DNA of 64,000 bases from Drosophila pseudoobscura (Eukaryota > Arthropoda > Insecta > Diptera > Drosophilidae), in contig NC_046679.1 of the NCBI RefSeq assembly GCF_009870125.1, positions 23,808,001 through 23,872,000 on the forward strand, written 5' to 3'. The notes below the pieces were generated by a model. The model was not told the DNA's origin. It did not search any database and saw only the letters and a program-made list of their open reading frames with translations. Of the stretch, positions 21,001 through 33,500 are shown piece by piece. The translations under genes and the position numbers were made by a program. Each line of letters opens with the position of its first letter. Position 1 is the stretch's first letter.

Positions 21001-24000
21001 AGTCCCCATTTCCCACATCACCATCTCCCGTCTCCAGTCACTACTTCCCGTCTTACACTTCCCGACTACATCGCCCCATCTTTGCTCAATTGCAATGCGA
21101 ATTTGTGACTCGTTATGAACGCGTGGCACTGTCTGGGGGTCAGGAGATTGGCCAGAGGAGGAGTGTCTGGTGGTCAAGAGATTGGCCAGAGGAGGAGTGT
21201 GGTCTGGTGGTGCACTCTGGGTGGTCCATTGGTCTCCTCTCAAGATGCAAAATACTTTTGACAATTTGTACTTGTTGCCCCGTGCTGCCGTGCGTTATAA
21301 ATTATCCAAATAGAAATAGCATTCGATTCTGCACTACGTGAATTTCAATCCGAAGCTTTTTTTGTGTACACTTCAAGAGAGGGTATTACAATATAGAGCA
21401 GATGGTTTATATTATAGAGAAGATATCCGTACCAACCAATCCTATCAGAAACATTCATAGATCTTTACGTAGGGGACAATCTGAAGATAATATCACATAA
21501 TTTCTATACTAAGAAGTACAATTGCTGGATCCTCAAGTGTATCTCAATCTTCGGCTTTTAAAAGCATCCTTTCTTTCTAGTTTTCGAGTGTGGCTGACAG
21601 TGAGGCTAAATTATTTGGCATGTGGTGTGAAATATGTGTAATTGGAAAACAAATTCCAATTGCCTAATTTATGACTTGTGCAAAATTGCTGGATATTTAT
21701 TATGTCCCTAGACAACGGCGGGTCAAACATTGTCCTGGGGTTTGGCCACGGATGGAGTATGGGGGTCACCATTCATTTGTTACCTTTTGCTAATTAAATT
21801 ATGACAAAAGGAGACAAAACCCGAAGGAAACCGGGAACGGGGAACCAGAAGAAAGGGTGAAGATACATGTCCAAAAATGTTCATCCGTATTCAATTTCAT
21901 TTTATGTAAATGCTCTCGTAATGTGACAAAGGGATACGATACACACATTTCCCTGACAGATATGCTGAAAGTTCCATTTCACAACATGGCCAGCGAATTG
22001 AAAGGTTGGTTTGGAATCGGTTTGGTTGTTGGGGACGTACGCCACTAATGAAATTGGACACCCAACATCGCCAGGACTCAGAGAGATATGCGCCAGATAC
22101 TGGCTCGAAATTATGCAAATCAGAGATGGAGATGGAGACGGTGACGGTGAATGCATATGCAAAATGTTTAACCCTTAATTGGCCCATAAGGCGGGCGACA
22201 TTTTGTGGTTGCTGCTGCTGCTGCTGCTGCCTCACTCACCTATCGCCTGACATCGATAGCCATCGCCACAGATATATATCCCAGATACACCAGACTCTGA
22301 CTCTAAAAGACAGACAGCCCACGGGCTGGCAGGCAGCACAAGTCGAGGTAACTTTTTCAATTACCCCATACAAAAAAACACCGAAAGCCGAAACAAACTG
22401 GAACTGTGGTCTCGCTCTCTGATCTGGATTCAAGGCACAGTCACGTCACCCTCTCCTCTCTCTGGGAGTCGGGGATCTGGGCTCTGAAATCTGTTTCAGC
22501 GTTGGCGTGAATTATCTGTGCAAACAGCCAGTGACAGGCGTTGAATTGCCACAGTTCTGTGTCCACACACAGCACCACACCACACCAAACCACACCACAT
22601 CCACTGCTGTGTCCAGTGGCACTTTGTCGCATAATATGTTAATCAGCATCGGTGGCAGCCACATGTCAGCCTTGTTGCTATTTGTGGGAGGGCCTTGTGG
22701 CCAGCGATCTGGGTGGGATTTGACAGACAGTGGGTGGGTGGACTGCTCTGGCTGCCTCTGGCTTAATTAAGGACTGAGCTATGATGGGGTTGGAGGTCCT
22801 GCAGTGATGAAGGATATTTGGTTACTTTTTCCGTTATAATTAAAATTATCCTATGAGGGAGTATCTTTATGAATGCCATAGTGTATCCTTATGTATGTAT
22901 CATTAATGCATCCACCTTAGATTTATATCTTTGCCCAAATAAGGACTTTCGAGGACCATTACTACACCTACAACTTGACGTAGCCTTAATAATAAAAATT
23001 AATAATAATAATTATAACTATTATTATATAATTATCTTCTCAAAAGCTGTATTCGCAAAGCTCCAACGCCACTTTCAGACTCACCTTGAATCACAAATTA
23101 ATCAAGAAAACAAATTTCATAACAAATTCCATAAATGAAAAGCAATATTTATGGACAATCTGTCGCTTCCAGGTACAGTTACAGTCGTCCTGGCTCCAAG
23201 GGCCCTTGGCTGTGCTCCATTTAACACACACGCAATCCTCAAGAGAGAAAGAGAGAGAGAGCCACAATCCTCTAGAGAGATATGTTTTTTGGCAATAAAT
23301 TGGCATTTAAATTAATACAATTTGAATTATGTTTCTTTTGTGCTAAAAGGGAAACACACAGACAGACAGACTGACAGACAGGCGCAACCCCCCACAGCGT
23401 AATTTTCAATCAAAATCGCACGAACATCCGCGAAATTATCATGAACTCAACGGAGTGGAGACCCAGATATCGGGATTCGGGGAGTGGAGATTATCAAATT
23501 GATTCCAATTAACACTTGCCACCGCTGCCAGGACGGGTCCAGAGGCCCTCGGCATTCAACATTCAACATTCAGCATTCCGTTGCCAATCTTCGTCGTGTG
23601 CATGTATGGAGTATGCAAACGTTATAAATATTTCCCTCTTTGTGTGCGGATTTACGGTTAGCAGCCACAACACTCGAAGATGGCCAAAAGGGCGTCCAAC
23701 TTTATGGCCCAGACCCAGACCTCTTTCCTCCCATCCTGAAAGCGAAACACGCACATAACTTAAGCGCACTTTGTCGTAATTCGTAATTCGAATTGACAAA
23801 CGTTCCTTTGGCCATGGTCTGGGCCAGAGCTTGGTCAGCTCTTGGCCCCAAAGGCTACTCTCTGATCCCCACCATAGCGTTGTCTTTCTTGGTGGTCAGG
23901 CCTCCTGCTTCAGAGAGTGGCTGCGATCGGTTGGGACTCGTGTGAAATGATAAATATTCCATAATTTCGCCTGGCATTCAATTTCGATTTGTGTGACACA

Positions 24001-26730
24001 TAAATTACGAATTAACGCTTTAAGCCCAAACAGATGGAGCGGCGTAAAGGGGTTGGCGTTGGATCTTTGATCAATTTATTGGCTTAAAGTAACTGCCAGA
24101 AGAAAAGTTTGGCTTGAAGGGAAATGCAAATGAAAAATTCCGAAAAAAATACATCTTTCAGAATGAATTTAGCTATGATGAAAGCGCTAGTTATAACCAG
24201 AGTTAAAGTTACCTTTAAAGCGATATTTTATCAGTGGGAATGAGCCACAGTAAAATGAATACTCATATAAATATTAGTTTCTCTTCCATAACAAACATGA
24301 TTTAGAGTCCTGATAACCGACATTTTTAGCACCACAATAAATGTCTTAATTAGCTGCAACATCTCTAAATTAATCTAATATATCTACCTGAATATATCTC
24401 AAGATTTTCAACTTCAAACGCACGCACAACTCTCTCTCTCCCTCTGACAAGCGAGCAACTTAATTAAGTTGAAAATGTATCAAGTTCTTTATCAACAAAA
24501 ATTCATTAGACCACATTTCAAAAAATAAAGTCTAAAACTTCACAGTATACCATAAAAGATAATTTCCTTAGAAAAGGATTTCCCTTAGCAAAAGCAGAAA
24601 CAAGAGGAAAGGTAAGGGCATTTCAGCCAAAAAGTTCAAAAAGTGGCGTCAGAGAGCAGGGACTGCAATGAGGCGTACGAAAAACCAAAATATGCGCACA
24701 AAAGATGATTAATAATCTCCAAGACAGACGCTGACACAGACCCCAACCATATAGCATCCTCCCCTGCAAGGAAAAGTCCTCTAGGACACAAGACAAATGT
24801 CTTCGCTGCGTGGTCGCTTTCACAGTTAATTTAAGTTTCCCAAGCAAAACGGATGCAGGACCTGAGCCGGGAAAAGAAAATTTTGCTGATTTTGTCAACT
24901 GTTTGTCGCTGATAAAATTATTAGCCCTCCTTTGTTTCTTACTCCTCCCTCTCTGAAGAACAGAATCTCCTTTCTCCACGAAAAACCAGAACGGAATTAA
25001 GGGGGAGTACAATTTTTTGTTCGTGCTCGCATTTTTTGTATTAAAATGCAAATTTTCTGTTAATTTTGTTTTTTTTGTTTTAATCAGCAGGAAACCACCA
25101 GAGCCACACAGCCATGAGCCACTGTTCCCACTCTTTCTCCTCTGGCGGTTGCACTTGGCTGATGATGAATGTTGAACGCCGCCGTATGTCCCAGGAAACA
25201 GGAAAAAGGACCTGCGGTCACCCCAAGGCCAAAAGATTGTTTCGTTTTATATTTTTTTAATTTTCTATTTGCTGGTTTTCTAATTTTTAATTTCCGTTAA
25301 TAATGGAGAGACGTATGAGGTTTTAATTCACTTTAGGAAGCCCCAAATCATTAAGGAAATTCCTTTGACATTCCCTGCTGTTATAAATACTAAAAAAAAA
25401 CTAAAAACCATCGCTCTACTTTGTCTCGCGACTTAAACCATTAGTTAAACTCTTGGTTAAGTGCTTGAGAGCCATATTTTTGATATTCTTTGCTGTGTTC
25501 TCTATCTCAAAAGAAAAAAACCGCCAGAGAACCTTTCGTTCAGACATAAACAATTAAACTCATTTGACGATTAATTACGCGCCGCTTCCAAATCGCGTGC
25601 ACGACGTCTCGAGCGCCCCCTAGTCCCGAGCAAAATTGTTCTATCAAAACACATCCCAGAGACAACATCAGCAAGTTCCTATAGTCATAGCTGTAGATGT
25701 ACACCGCAGTGGAAAGCTTCCATAGAACATCAGCTAAAGTACAAATTCATTTGCTGCTAAAGACACAAGAGGCATGTTGCATGTCGTGTCATAATCTTGA
25801 TGAATGCATAATTGCATGCCATGCAATCCCGCTCTCAATCCACACTACGGAATAGTACTTACTTTCTGTCCTCCCCCACCGTTCCCAGTATTGAAATGGG
25901 TTGAAAATGTCAACCAGCATAACAGAGGGAGAGAGCGGGAGAGCACCCTAATTTTCAAAATATTTTCATATATTTCAATAGTTTTTCTTTCAACTGAAGC
26001 TCGCATGCAATGTATGAATTATGCGGCAATTAATTTAGGATCCAAAAACCATATACGAGTAGAACAGAACAGAACCCATTCAACCACCATCATCATCTTG
26101 ACGCGCGACTCATTCATAGGTTTCTTCGTTCATGTTCGATCGCATTCATTCAGAGATCGAGAGGGAGAGAGAGACTTTGGTGACCTAAATTATTCAATTC
26201 ATTTTTATTTATTTTTAATTTTTTGATTTGTTGCAATATTTCCACCAGAGAGCGAGGGAGAGACGACGCGAGTGCAAAGGGGTCTGCTTGTTTGTGTAAC
26301 TATTTATTCTAATTTGACCCGCTTATTGAACGGGGGCCTACCCTCGCCTCACCCTCACCCTCAGCCTCTCCCTTACCCCGTTTTCCATTAATTGTTGGAA
26401 CGATGTCGGTTAAATGATGAATCACTTTTTCATTAAAATTTGACTTTGAGTGTGACCCTCATGTTGGCTGGCGTTGACTCTCTTGTGCGGTTACTAGTTA
26501 GCTTTCTTATGAATGGGGAAATCTACCCCAGTGCTTTTTTTGTTTCTCAACCAGAATCGACAGCAGCTTCTTCAAACATCAAACTCGTGCTGAATCCGCG
26601 CTGTGACCCACCGACACATAAACCCCCTCCATCCAACCGAAAATGATAAGATGGAAAGACTGAAAAAACTAAACGATAGCAACACCTGCACAACGGAACG
26701 GAACGTGAAGGTGGCTCTGCAGTTTAAGCG
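18001..26730. other. intergenic desert downstream of svp
   Basis: No gene is supported over 8.7 kb. The open frames here lack splice-consistent or family-like sequence. Landmarks are a CTG run near 19378-19396, CTG near 22207-22230, a 34-bp tandem duplication at 21131-21198, a dispersed-repeat-like segment near 21371-21590, an AT-rich run near 22985-23035 and GA tracts near 23244-23260 and 26160-26172. It may carry svp enhancers; that is inference. Confidence 0.75.
21131..21198. repeat. 34-bp tandem duplication, two units
   Basis: Two adjacent 34-bp units each begin GTCTGG and share AGATTGGCCAGAGGAGGAGT at their ends. They differ at two positions in the first half. A partial third match (GGTCTGGTGGT) follows. 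Confidence 0.9.
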
Positions 26731-26768
26731 TATTTAAGCAGAGGTGAAGGCCACCTGAAGACAGTTGA
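26731..26768 (+). promoter_or_regulatory. TATA/Inr core promoter of the 26.8 kb gene
   Basis: TATTTAAG at 26731-26738 lies about 32 bp upstream of ACAGTT (26761-26766), an initiator-like sequence. This gives a 5' UTR of about 54 nt before the ATG at 26816. Confidence 0.55.
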
Positions 26769-26815
26769 ACTTTCGGTTCCATTTTCATTGCAACAAAGTC
26801 GGAACTAAAATCGGA

Positions 26816-28135
26816 ATGAGTATGGCCATTGTTCAAGTATCTTTGTTTGTTTTTTTGTGCTTTCTGGCTGGATCGATGGCGCAGGATCAAGCAAGAAGTC
26901 CATCCACGTCCCCCTCGACCCCGACTGTTCCCACTTCCTCCTCCGACGATAAGCTCGATGTGGACTTTGAAGACGATGATGACCCCGAGAGTGGTTCTTC
27001 TGCAAAAGAAGCCCCAATGGGAGCCCAGGCAATAAATACGACTGCTGTTACAATTGTTCCTGGAACTGTTCCTACTTCTGAGCTTACAACTCTTCCCACT
27101 ACAACAGTTTCCACCAAAATACCAACCAATGCTGTTCTCAGCACAACTACTCCCCCTAAAGCTATACTAACCAAAACTATTTCCGATGAAACAAGAACCA
27201 ATCAATCGGAAGAAGCTAAACTTTTGGCACTTTTCGCTAAGAACACCGCTGCCCTTAACCAATCAGTGATATTGCTCAGCGATATCCTTGCCCTTAACAG
27301 AAACATCACTTGGAGTCTTGAAAAACAAAAGGAATTTGTACCCGTGATACGCTATGCCGAAGGACTCGTGCTCAATGCCACAAGAAATTCTTTCTTCAGG
27401 AAGGCTGAGCTCCTTCGTAGCTTTGTCAAGGCCATCCGCAAGATTGATGGGGATGCAAGTCATATAGTCGATGACGTTGCCTATATGCTCCAATTGAAGA
27501 ATGAGACCAAGGAAAAAATCAGCAGTTGTTCTGGGAAAATTGGGGATATTCAGAGCAAGATGATCCGCAGCTCAAAGGGATTCGATCAGAAGCTAAATCG
27601 TTTGCGCCAAATTATTCAGCAGAGTATCAAACCCAAGGTTCTGAACCTCAATCTAACAGCCGGCAGCATTAACAGCTCCCAAGTCAACTCTTTGGCTGAA
27701 CTGGAGAATCTCCCTATCGTGAGGAAGAACAGCAAGAGCAGCGTAGTGCAGTTAGCATCCCTGGAATACCAATTGGCCATCCTCAACCAAACCCAGAAGA
27801 GGAGTGTGGATAGTCTGAGAGAAGGTGTCCAGAAGTGGGCTCCTACCAACCTCAGTTCGATCAACGATCAGCTTCAATCACTGATCATCTCCCAAAAACG
27901 CACGGAACTGGATTTGGCTCTATGCGATGGGGACTCATCGAAGAAGTATCACGCTAGTTCAGCAGATGAGGAAGTGGTATACGGAACTATTGTCTCCGAT
28001 GGCTTCTTTGATACTCGAGAACTAAATCATCAGCTGACATCGAATGCTGCATCCGAAAGATACGTCCAAGCGGGTGTGTCACCCAAAATGTCATGGTATA
28101 ATGTGGCCCAAGCCCAAACGGGTGGAATAAATTAA
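26816..28135 (+). CDS. secreted Thr/Ser-rich N-glycosylated protein of unknown function
   Basis: A single-exon gene of 439 codons. The chosen start is the ATG at 26816 because it begins a clean signal peptide (MSMAIVQVSLFVFLCFLAG, cleavage likely after residue 22) and follows a TATA/Inr promoter; nothing upstream in frame is an ATG. Mature residues about 23-125 are P/S/T-rich with an acidic patch (FEDDDDPE). The remainder is charged and probably helical, with many N-glycosylation sequons (NTT, NQS, NIT, NAT, NET, NLT, NSS, NQT, NLS). There is no transmembrane segment after the signal. I do not recognise a family. It may be a lineage-specific secreted protein such as a structural or reproductive-tract product; this is a guess. 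Confidence 0.85.
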   Translation: MSMAIVQVSLFVFLCFLAGSMAQDQARSPSTSPSTPTVPTSSSDDKLDVDFEDDDDPESGSSAKEAPMGAQAINTTAVTIVPGTVPTSELTTLPTTTVSTKIPTNAVLSTTTPPKAILTKTISDETRTNQSEEAKLLALFAKNTAALNQSVILLSDILALNRNITWSLEKQKEFVPVIRYAEGLVLNATRNSFFRKAELLRSFVKAIRKIDGDASHIVDDVAYMLQLKNETKEKISSCSGKIGDIQSKMIRSSKGFDQKLNRLRQIIQQSIKPKVLNLNLTAGSINSSQVNSLAELENLPIVRKNSKSSVVQLASLEYQLAILNQTQKRSVDSLREGVQKWAPTNLSSINDQLQSLIISQKRTELDLALCDGDSSKKYHASSADEEVVYGTIVSDGFFDTRELNHQLTSNAASERYVQAGVSPKMSWYNVAQAQTGGIN

Positions 28136-28199
28136 ACCAATGGAACCGAAAATCTTTAGATTAAAGCTCAGTTGTGAAATTAAAGCTGTATTTTTATTG

Positions 28200-28205
28200 A
28201 ATAAA
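28200..28205 (+). terminator. polyadenylation signal
   Basis: AATAAA 65 bp after the stop codon of the secreted-protein gene. Confidence 0.7.
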
Positions 28206-29486
28206 AGCTATAGCATTTCTCACTTCATTTTATTCTCTGAATATTTCTTAATGGCATTGAACTACAGAATTATCCAAAGCGATCTAAATGAGGCTAAACT
28301 CAACTTAAAATGATTCAAATTTGTACCTATTTTCGGGTATTTAAGTATTTTGACATCAAACAGATCTGGGGCAAAAATATTTAGGTGTATCAAAAAACGT
28401 GTCTTCGCAGAAGACAACATATTTTAGATAATAGAAAAACTTGAAGATTTCTACGAAACGAGATATACCAAATCAGCATGCTCTCTATCTATATAGACGT
28501 ATGGAGGATAGGACCAATAGAGTTCTTCTATCGCTATCAATGTAGGTATCTGTTGATTCTCCATTTTCTCGCATTAAAATCTTTAACATTATTCTCTGAA
28601 TATCATTGTATTTTCTAGCAGTTCAATCCTTACAATCAAAAGGCACTACACCTTCATGGGCTCATTGCTAATTAAAGGCTCTCTCTTCCCACTCCCAATT
28701 GCAGAACATTTACACTTTGAAGTCAAATACTTTGGCAATGCATTTGCAGTTTCAGTTTTCCAGTTGTCGGCCCGAAATTGTTCATGGCAAATACGAGTAT
28801 GCCAACTATTTTGGCTGGCTATCAATTTACAAGCAAGAGAGGACACCGTGAAGCTGCTAAATGAAACTGATACCAGAACAAATCCCAGAACAACTCGAGG
28901 AGTACTGTGTACAAATGTCTGGAGAGGACATGCGGCAGTAGGAGGAAGACGATGGCGCGAAACAAAAGTCAAAACAAGCGCAACATGAATGAACCTTTTA
29001 ACATACTTGTAGTTACTAATTCCGGGTGACAGGCGACACAATGAGTCGGAGTGGACTTTTTCATTTGTGCACCATAGGGCACCCATGAGAAGGAGGAGCA
29101 GTCCATAAACAGAAGATACATACATCGAAACAACAAGAACAAAAGTGACCAAAATCAAAGGCTACCCAAAAGTAGTACCAGATGCTCGATTCGAACGTGT
29201 TGCCCATTGCCCCGCATATCTCTTGCCTGGGAGACCATCTCTTTAGGCACACGACTGATCTTCCCTTTTCGATTCCTTCTTCTTTTTTTGGCACAAGCCG
29301 GGCAATAAATTATCAGATACAGCATCGACTCGAAGTTGAAGTCAAAACAAAGGCATAAACACTCAGCGATGGCAACAAAGCACGCACTCGACCAATTGAC
29401 GACATAAAAGACCAGAACAGAAACCAGTATCGCCGGCGGGACGAGCGATGAGTGGGAGCAGGAATCAGAAGCAAAACAAAACAAAA

Positions 29487-29553
29487 CGAAGGCAAGAATG
29501 ACCAGAAGTAGGCCCAAAACGAAGGCCAGAAATGACCAGAAGTATGCCCAAAA
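29487..29553. repeat. 33/34-bp tandem duplication
   Basis: Units 29487-29519 and 29520-29553 both begin CGAAGGC and share ATGACCAGAAGTA and GCCCAAAA. They differ by two substitutions and one inserted base. Confidence 0.85.
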
Positions 29554-30528
29554 AGTATTGGGACAAGAGAGGACAAAACGCAGCCGAACATATAAACACT
29601 GACAACATGCTGCGACATGGAATCGCTTTGGGTCCATTCCCATTCCCATCCCAATTCCAGAGTCCAGTCCCTGGCTATCGGAAGCGGCAGCAGCAGCAGT
29701 GACAACTTCGAGGGCAAAGTCAATGAGCGCCTTCCTGCTCCCTGTTATCGTCTGCTACTCCTCTGCTGTAACTCCTACTCCTACTGCTGGCTGGCTGGCT
29801 GGCTGGCCGGAGGACAAAAGGACCCCGGCGTGTTGCAAATCAAAACATGGTAACAACGACAGCAAACAAAACTCGCAACATGCGTCGAAATGCTAAGAAA
29901 TATTTTCACTCAGAGACCAGCTGGAAATTCTGAAACACTGAAACATGCAAACGGCTAAAAGTTGTCCACCAATAAAGTTCTGTAAAGAAGGGAGGAGGAC
30001 CATTGTTTATGGAGTGGGTCTGTTTTTGGGGAAAGCAAAAGAGAGCTCTCAGAGAAGGTAGTGAAGGTATTGGAAGAGCTCTCAGGGAAGATGGAAATTG
30101 AAAAAGTGAGTGTGGAAAGGTTTCATTGGTTGCCAGCATATAAAGTGGAAAGAATCGTTGGGTAATATCCGTATTGCTATTCAATTTCTCCAACCATTTA
30201 CCACTTTCTATCCAAAAACCCAATCCCACAATTCTATAATTTCCCATCGTTACCACTTAATTAAACCCAATTAATCTACAATATAAATTATTAAATTTCA
30301 TAAGGCAACAAAAGTTAAATAACTAACAGACAGACATCCACACTGACGAGAGGTTTCGACACCCAAAACCAAGCCACAAGAGCAACAGAATCAAGAGCCA
30401 GAGACGCTGCCACAAAACCAAGATGAAGACCAAGACGACGATGATGGTTATGAAGAAGAGTGAGAGAGAGTGTGCAGGGTATCAGGTTGGGGGTCCCCCT
30501 GGATGGGGGATTGGTATCACAGAAAATC

Positions 30529-30564
30529 GGGATGGGATGGGATGGGATGGGATGGGATGGGATG
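30529..30564. repeat. (GGGAT)n pentanucleotide microsatellite
   Basis: Seven consecutive perfect GGGAT units. Confidence 0.95.
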
Positions 30565-33500
30565 AAGCTCGCCTCGGTTACGGTTCGGTTCGGTTCAGTT
30601 CGCCAGCCAGCTCCATGCTGTGCGCGATTCATGTTTGGTGATTAAAGTAAAGTTCGTAAATTTACAGTTTTCATCAAAGAGGCGACTGTGGCATGGACTG
30701 GACTCACCTTTTCAGTGGTGCTGCTGCTCTCGAACAGAGAGTTCGGCTCAGAGTTCAGGCCCAGGTGACTGGGACTTCGACTCCAACAGCGACTCCAACA
30801 TACTCCTCACCCAGACACAGACTCCGACTCCGACTCCCATTCGCGACTGCCGACTCCTTTGGCTTTTCCTAAACTGATTTCCAGCAATAAGCATTAGTTG
30901 AAAATTGCAATTGTTTTTGCAAAAAGGGTGAAGGAAGGGGCACACCGCGGGGGAGTGCTATGCCAGAGTCTCCAATGCACGATTCCTGCACCGCGTTGGA
31001 GTTAGAGACCCAAAGGAGGTGGCAGAGGCACATCATCAACGTCCCCAGCCACATCGTCACTGGAGCCCAAAAGGAGAAAAATCCAATTGTATTTAACGAA
31101 TTTTTGTTTTCTTGTGCCTTGGACTTCGATGTGGCAGCCATCCGAGTGGAGTGTGGAGTCCAGTGGAGCAAGGAGCGTGGAGGAGTGTGGTGCACCTCTG
31201 TGTGCCGTGAATCATATGGACACCATTAAATGGAAAGGTACGACCAATGGCAATCACCAACACGCGTCAATTGTGCGCGCTGTATGAGACCATTTTCCGT
31301 GGCGAAGGGAAATCTCTGAAAACTTTGTAAATTCGATGCTGAAAACTGAGAACGAACCGCAGAAAATCTGCCCAGCGATCGGCACAGCTAACTTTTTATC
31401 AGAGTTGAACACGTGCTCGTGACACGCGAAGATCGTTTACAGAAGTATCTATGAAGATTTGGTTTGAGAGCCGGCACGAGGCCATCACAGAGTCTGATTG
31501 CAACCACAAATAAAAACTGTTGGGTCTATGATACACGGTATGCGTGGCATATAGGGCATATACTTGAGAAGATTTTTGGGACAGGCCTTGGTATCATTAG
31601 ATCTGCGGAATTAACATTTTTACTGATTGGTATAATTATAAACACAGCCATTATCTACCTAGTTGTATTACAATCTCTTCTCATTTTCCATAGCTGGGAT
31701 TGTTTTCTCTTAATCATTTTCAATGTGATAAACTCCTTTCTTTGTATTTGCCACAAAAGGAAAACTAAGTACAGGGTATCCCACTATCGAAATTCTGAAC
31801 CAAAGAGTTCTCAACTTGTATTTTTAGTTGGAAATGGGATTCTCGACTTGCGCCATGTGAAAATGACCCGGCATCCATTCCACGAGTAGATGTGCGCTGT
31901 CAATGCTTATCAAAGACCTGCAGTCTGTTCTGTTGCATTGGTGCCCGCGGAAACCGCAACCCATTAATAAAACCTAATAACAACATAAATGCCAATATCT
32001 TTTTAACAAATTTGCGTGGCCCACAGCCACAGGCTGCGGTGCCGTGTATTGCAGTGGAGTGGAGCCCAGATTTCGATAAGTGAACTAAATAAGCAGATTA
32101 AGCCCGATCGATCGTAATAAATGTAATTTGAATTTCCTCGCACTATGTGTGCCTCCCCAGGTTTTCTCTGTGGAACATTACTTAATTGCATGGACAAGGA
32201 TATCACCAGGCAATCGATCGTCACGGATTATAGAACGTGTAATAGAACCAGTTCAAATTATGCGTTTGAGTGGCTCTAAAAAAAGGGTTACAGGTGTTGA
32301 TTGTTGCCTCTCCTCAGTGTTGCATGTTGCCGATGCATGATGGGGAGGCTGATGCTGGCGAAGATACTGCAGATGATGATGATGATGCTGAGCAAGGTAT
32401 TACAGAAGAAGATGTAGAAGATGAGGCTGTAGATGCTACCAAAGATGTTTCTGTTGGTCCGTCCAACGTATTGCAAATTATTGCATTTCGTACGTGACCG
32501 AAAAGGGTAAAGAAACACCCAGAACCGAGAACCGAGAACCCAGAACCATGGCTCTATACTAGAACGACCCAGAATAGGGATCTTTAGCTTGAGACAGGAA
32601 TCCGCAAGAGTCCAATGAACTGATCTAAAAAATCTCTTTATTTAGTTGTGGGCCATCGATTCCGGGTTCAATTAATGTCTACTTTGTTTGGCCAACAAAT
32701 TGAACAAACGCTGCAATTGCTGCCGCCTGATGCCGCAACATGACTCTTTTATTTGCTCTTGTTGTTGATTATTGCCGGCTGCAGCTTCCAGCCCCCGTCC
32801 TCCTGCTTCTTGCAACAAAACCCACTGTGGCTGCCTCCGAAGACAATCAAACCGAGGCTGCACCACAATTTGAGTTCAGAGTCCCGAGGTCAAGCAACTG
32901 CCGGCTACTGAATTTAACCGAAAAATTTGTGGCCAAAAACATTTTTCTGTTTTCGAATACTCTTGAAGAGGGTATTGTGGGCTCTATATATATTGGCAGT
33001 GCAAAAAATAAAACATCTGGGACTCTTTAGAGTACATACTCATATTCTTGATATTGTCGTTCGGATGTTCAGGCGGGAGGTGGTCTTATTTTTTACGGCT
33101 ACGGAAACCATAGGAAAATCGTTCGAAAAACATCTTTGTAAGATACACTTTCTTCTACTTAATCCAATCCAGACTAAGTATTAAATATTCCTTCCTAATT
33201 GTATCGACTGTAGAAACAATCGATCTTAAAGGGTATCAAACGCTTCGACTCCTAAAAAGACCACCATCCTAACTCATGATTTAATTCGAGGGCAAGCAAA
33301 ATCTTTTATTTTAGTTTTCGGAATCTACATCTGGAGTTCGAACAGCAAACAGAAATTGTTTTGATAAAAATCTCTACTGAAAAAATTGGGGTTTTCCCCT
33401 GCGCCTGCTCTAAAAGTCGATAACAATAACGTGCCAAAAGTTTGCTACTGAATTTTAAATATTAATATCTTTTACAGAGTCGGGATACAGAGATGATTGG

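Noticed and set aside
28646-29723. Several - strand open frames with hydrophobic stretches
   Set aside because: They overlap one another, come from low-complexity and tandemly repeated sequence, and lack start context or family similarity.
31464-31889. 141-codon + strand frame with hydrophobic segments
   Set aside because: AT-rich chance frame; no promoter, sequence family or splice support.
32270-32497. Acidic 75-codon frame
   Set aside because: Acidity comes from GAT/GAA repeats; no start context or conserved motif.
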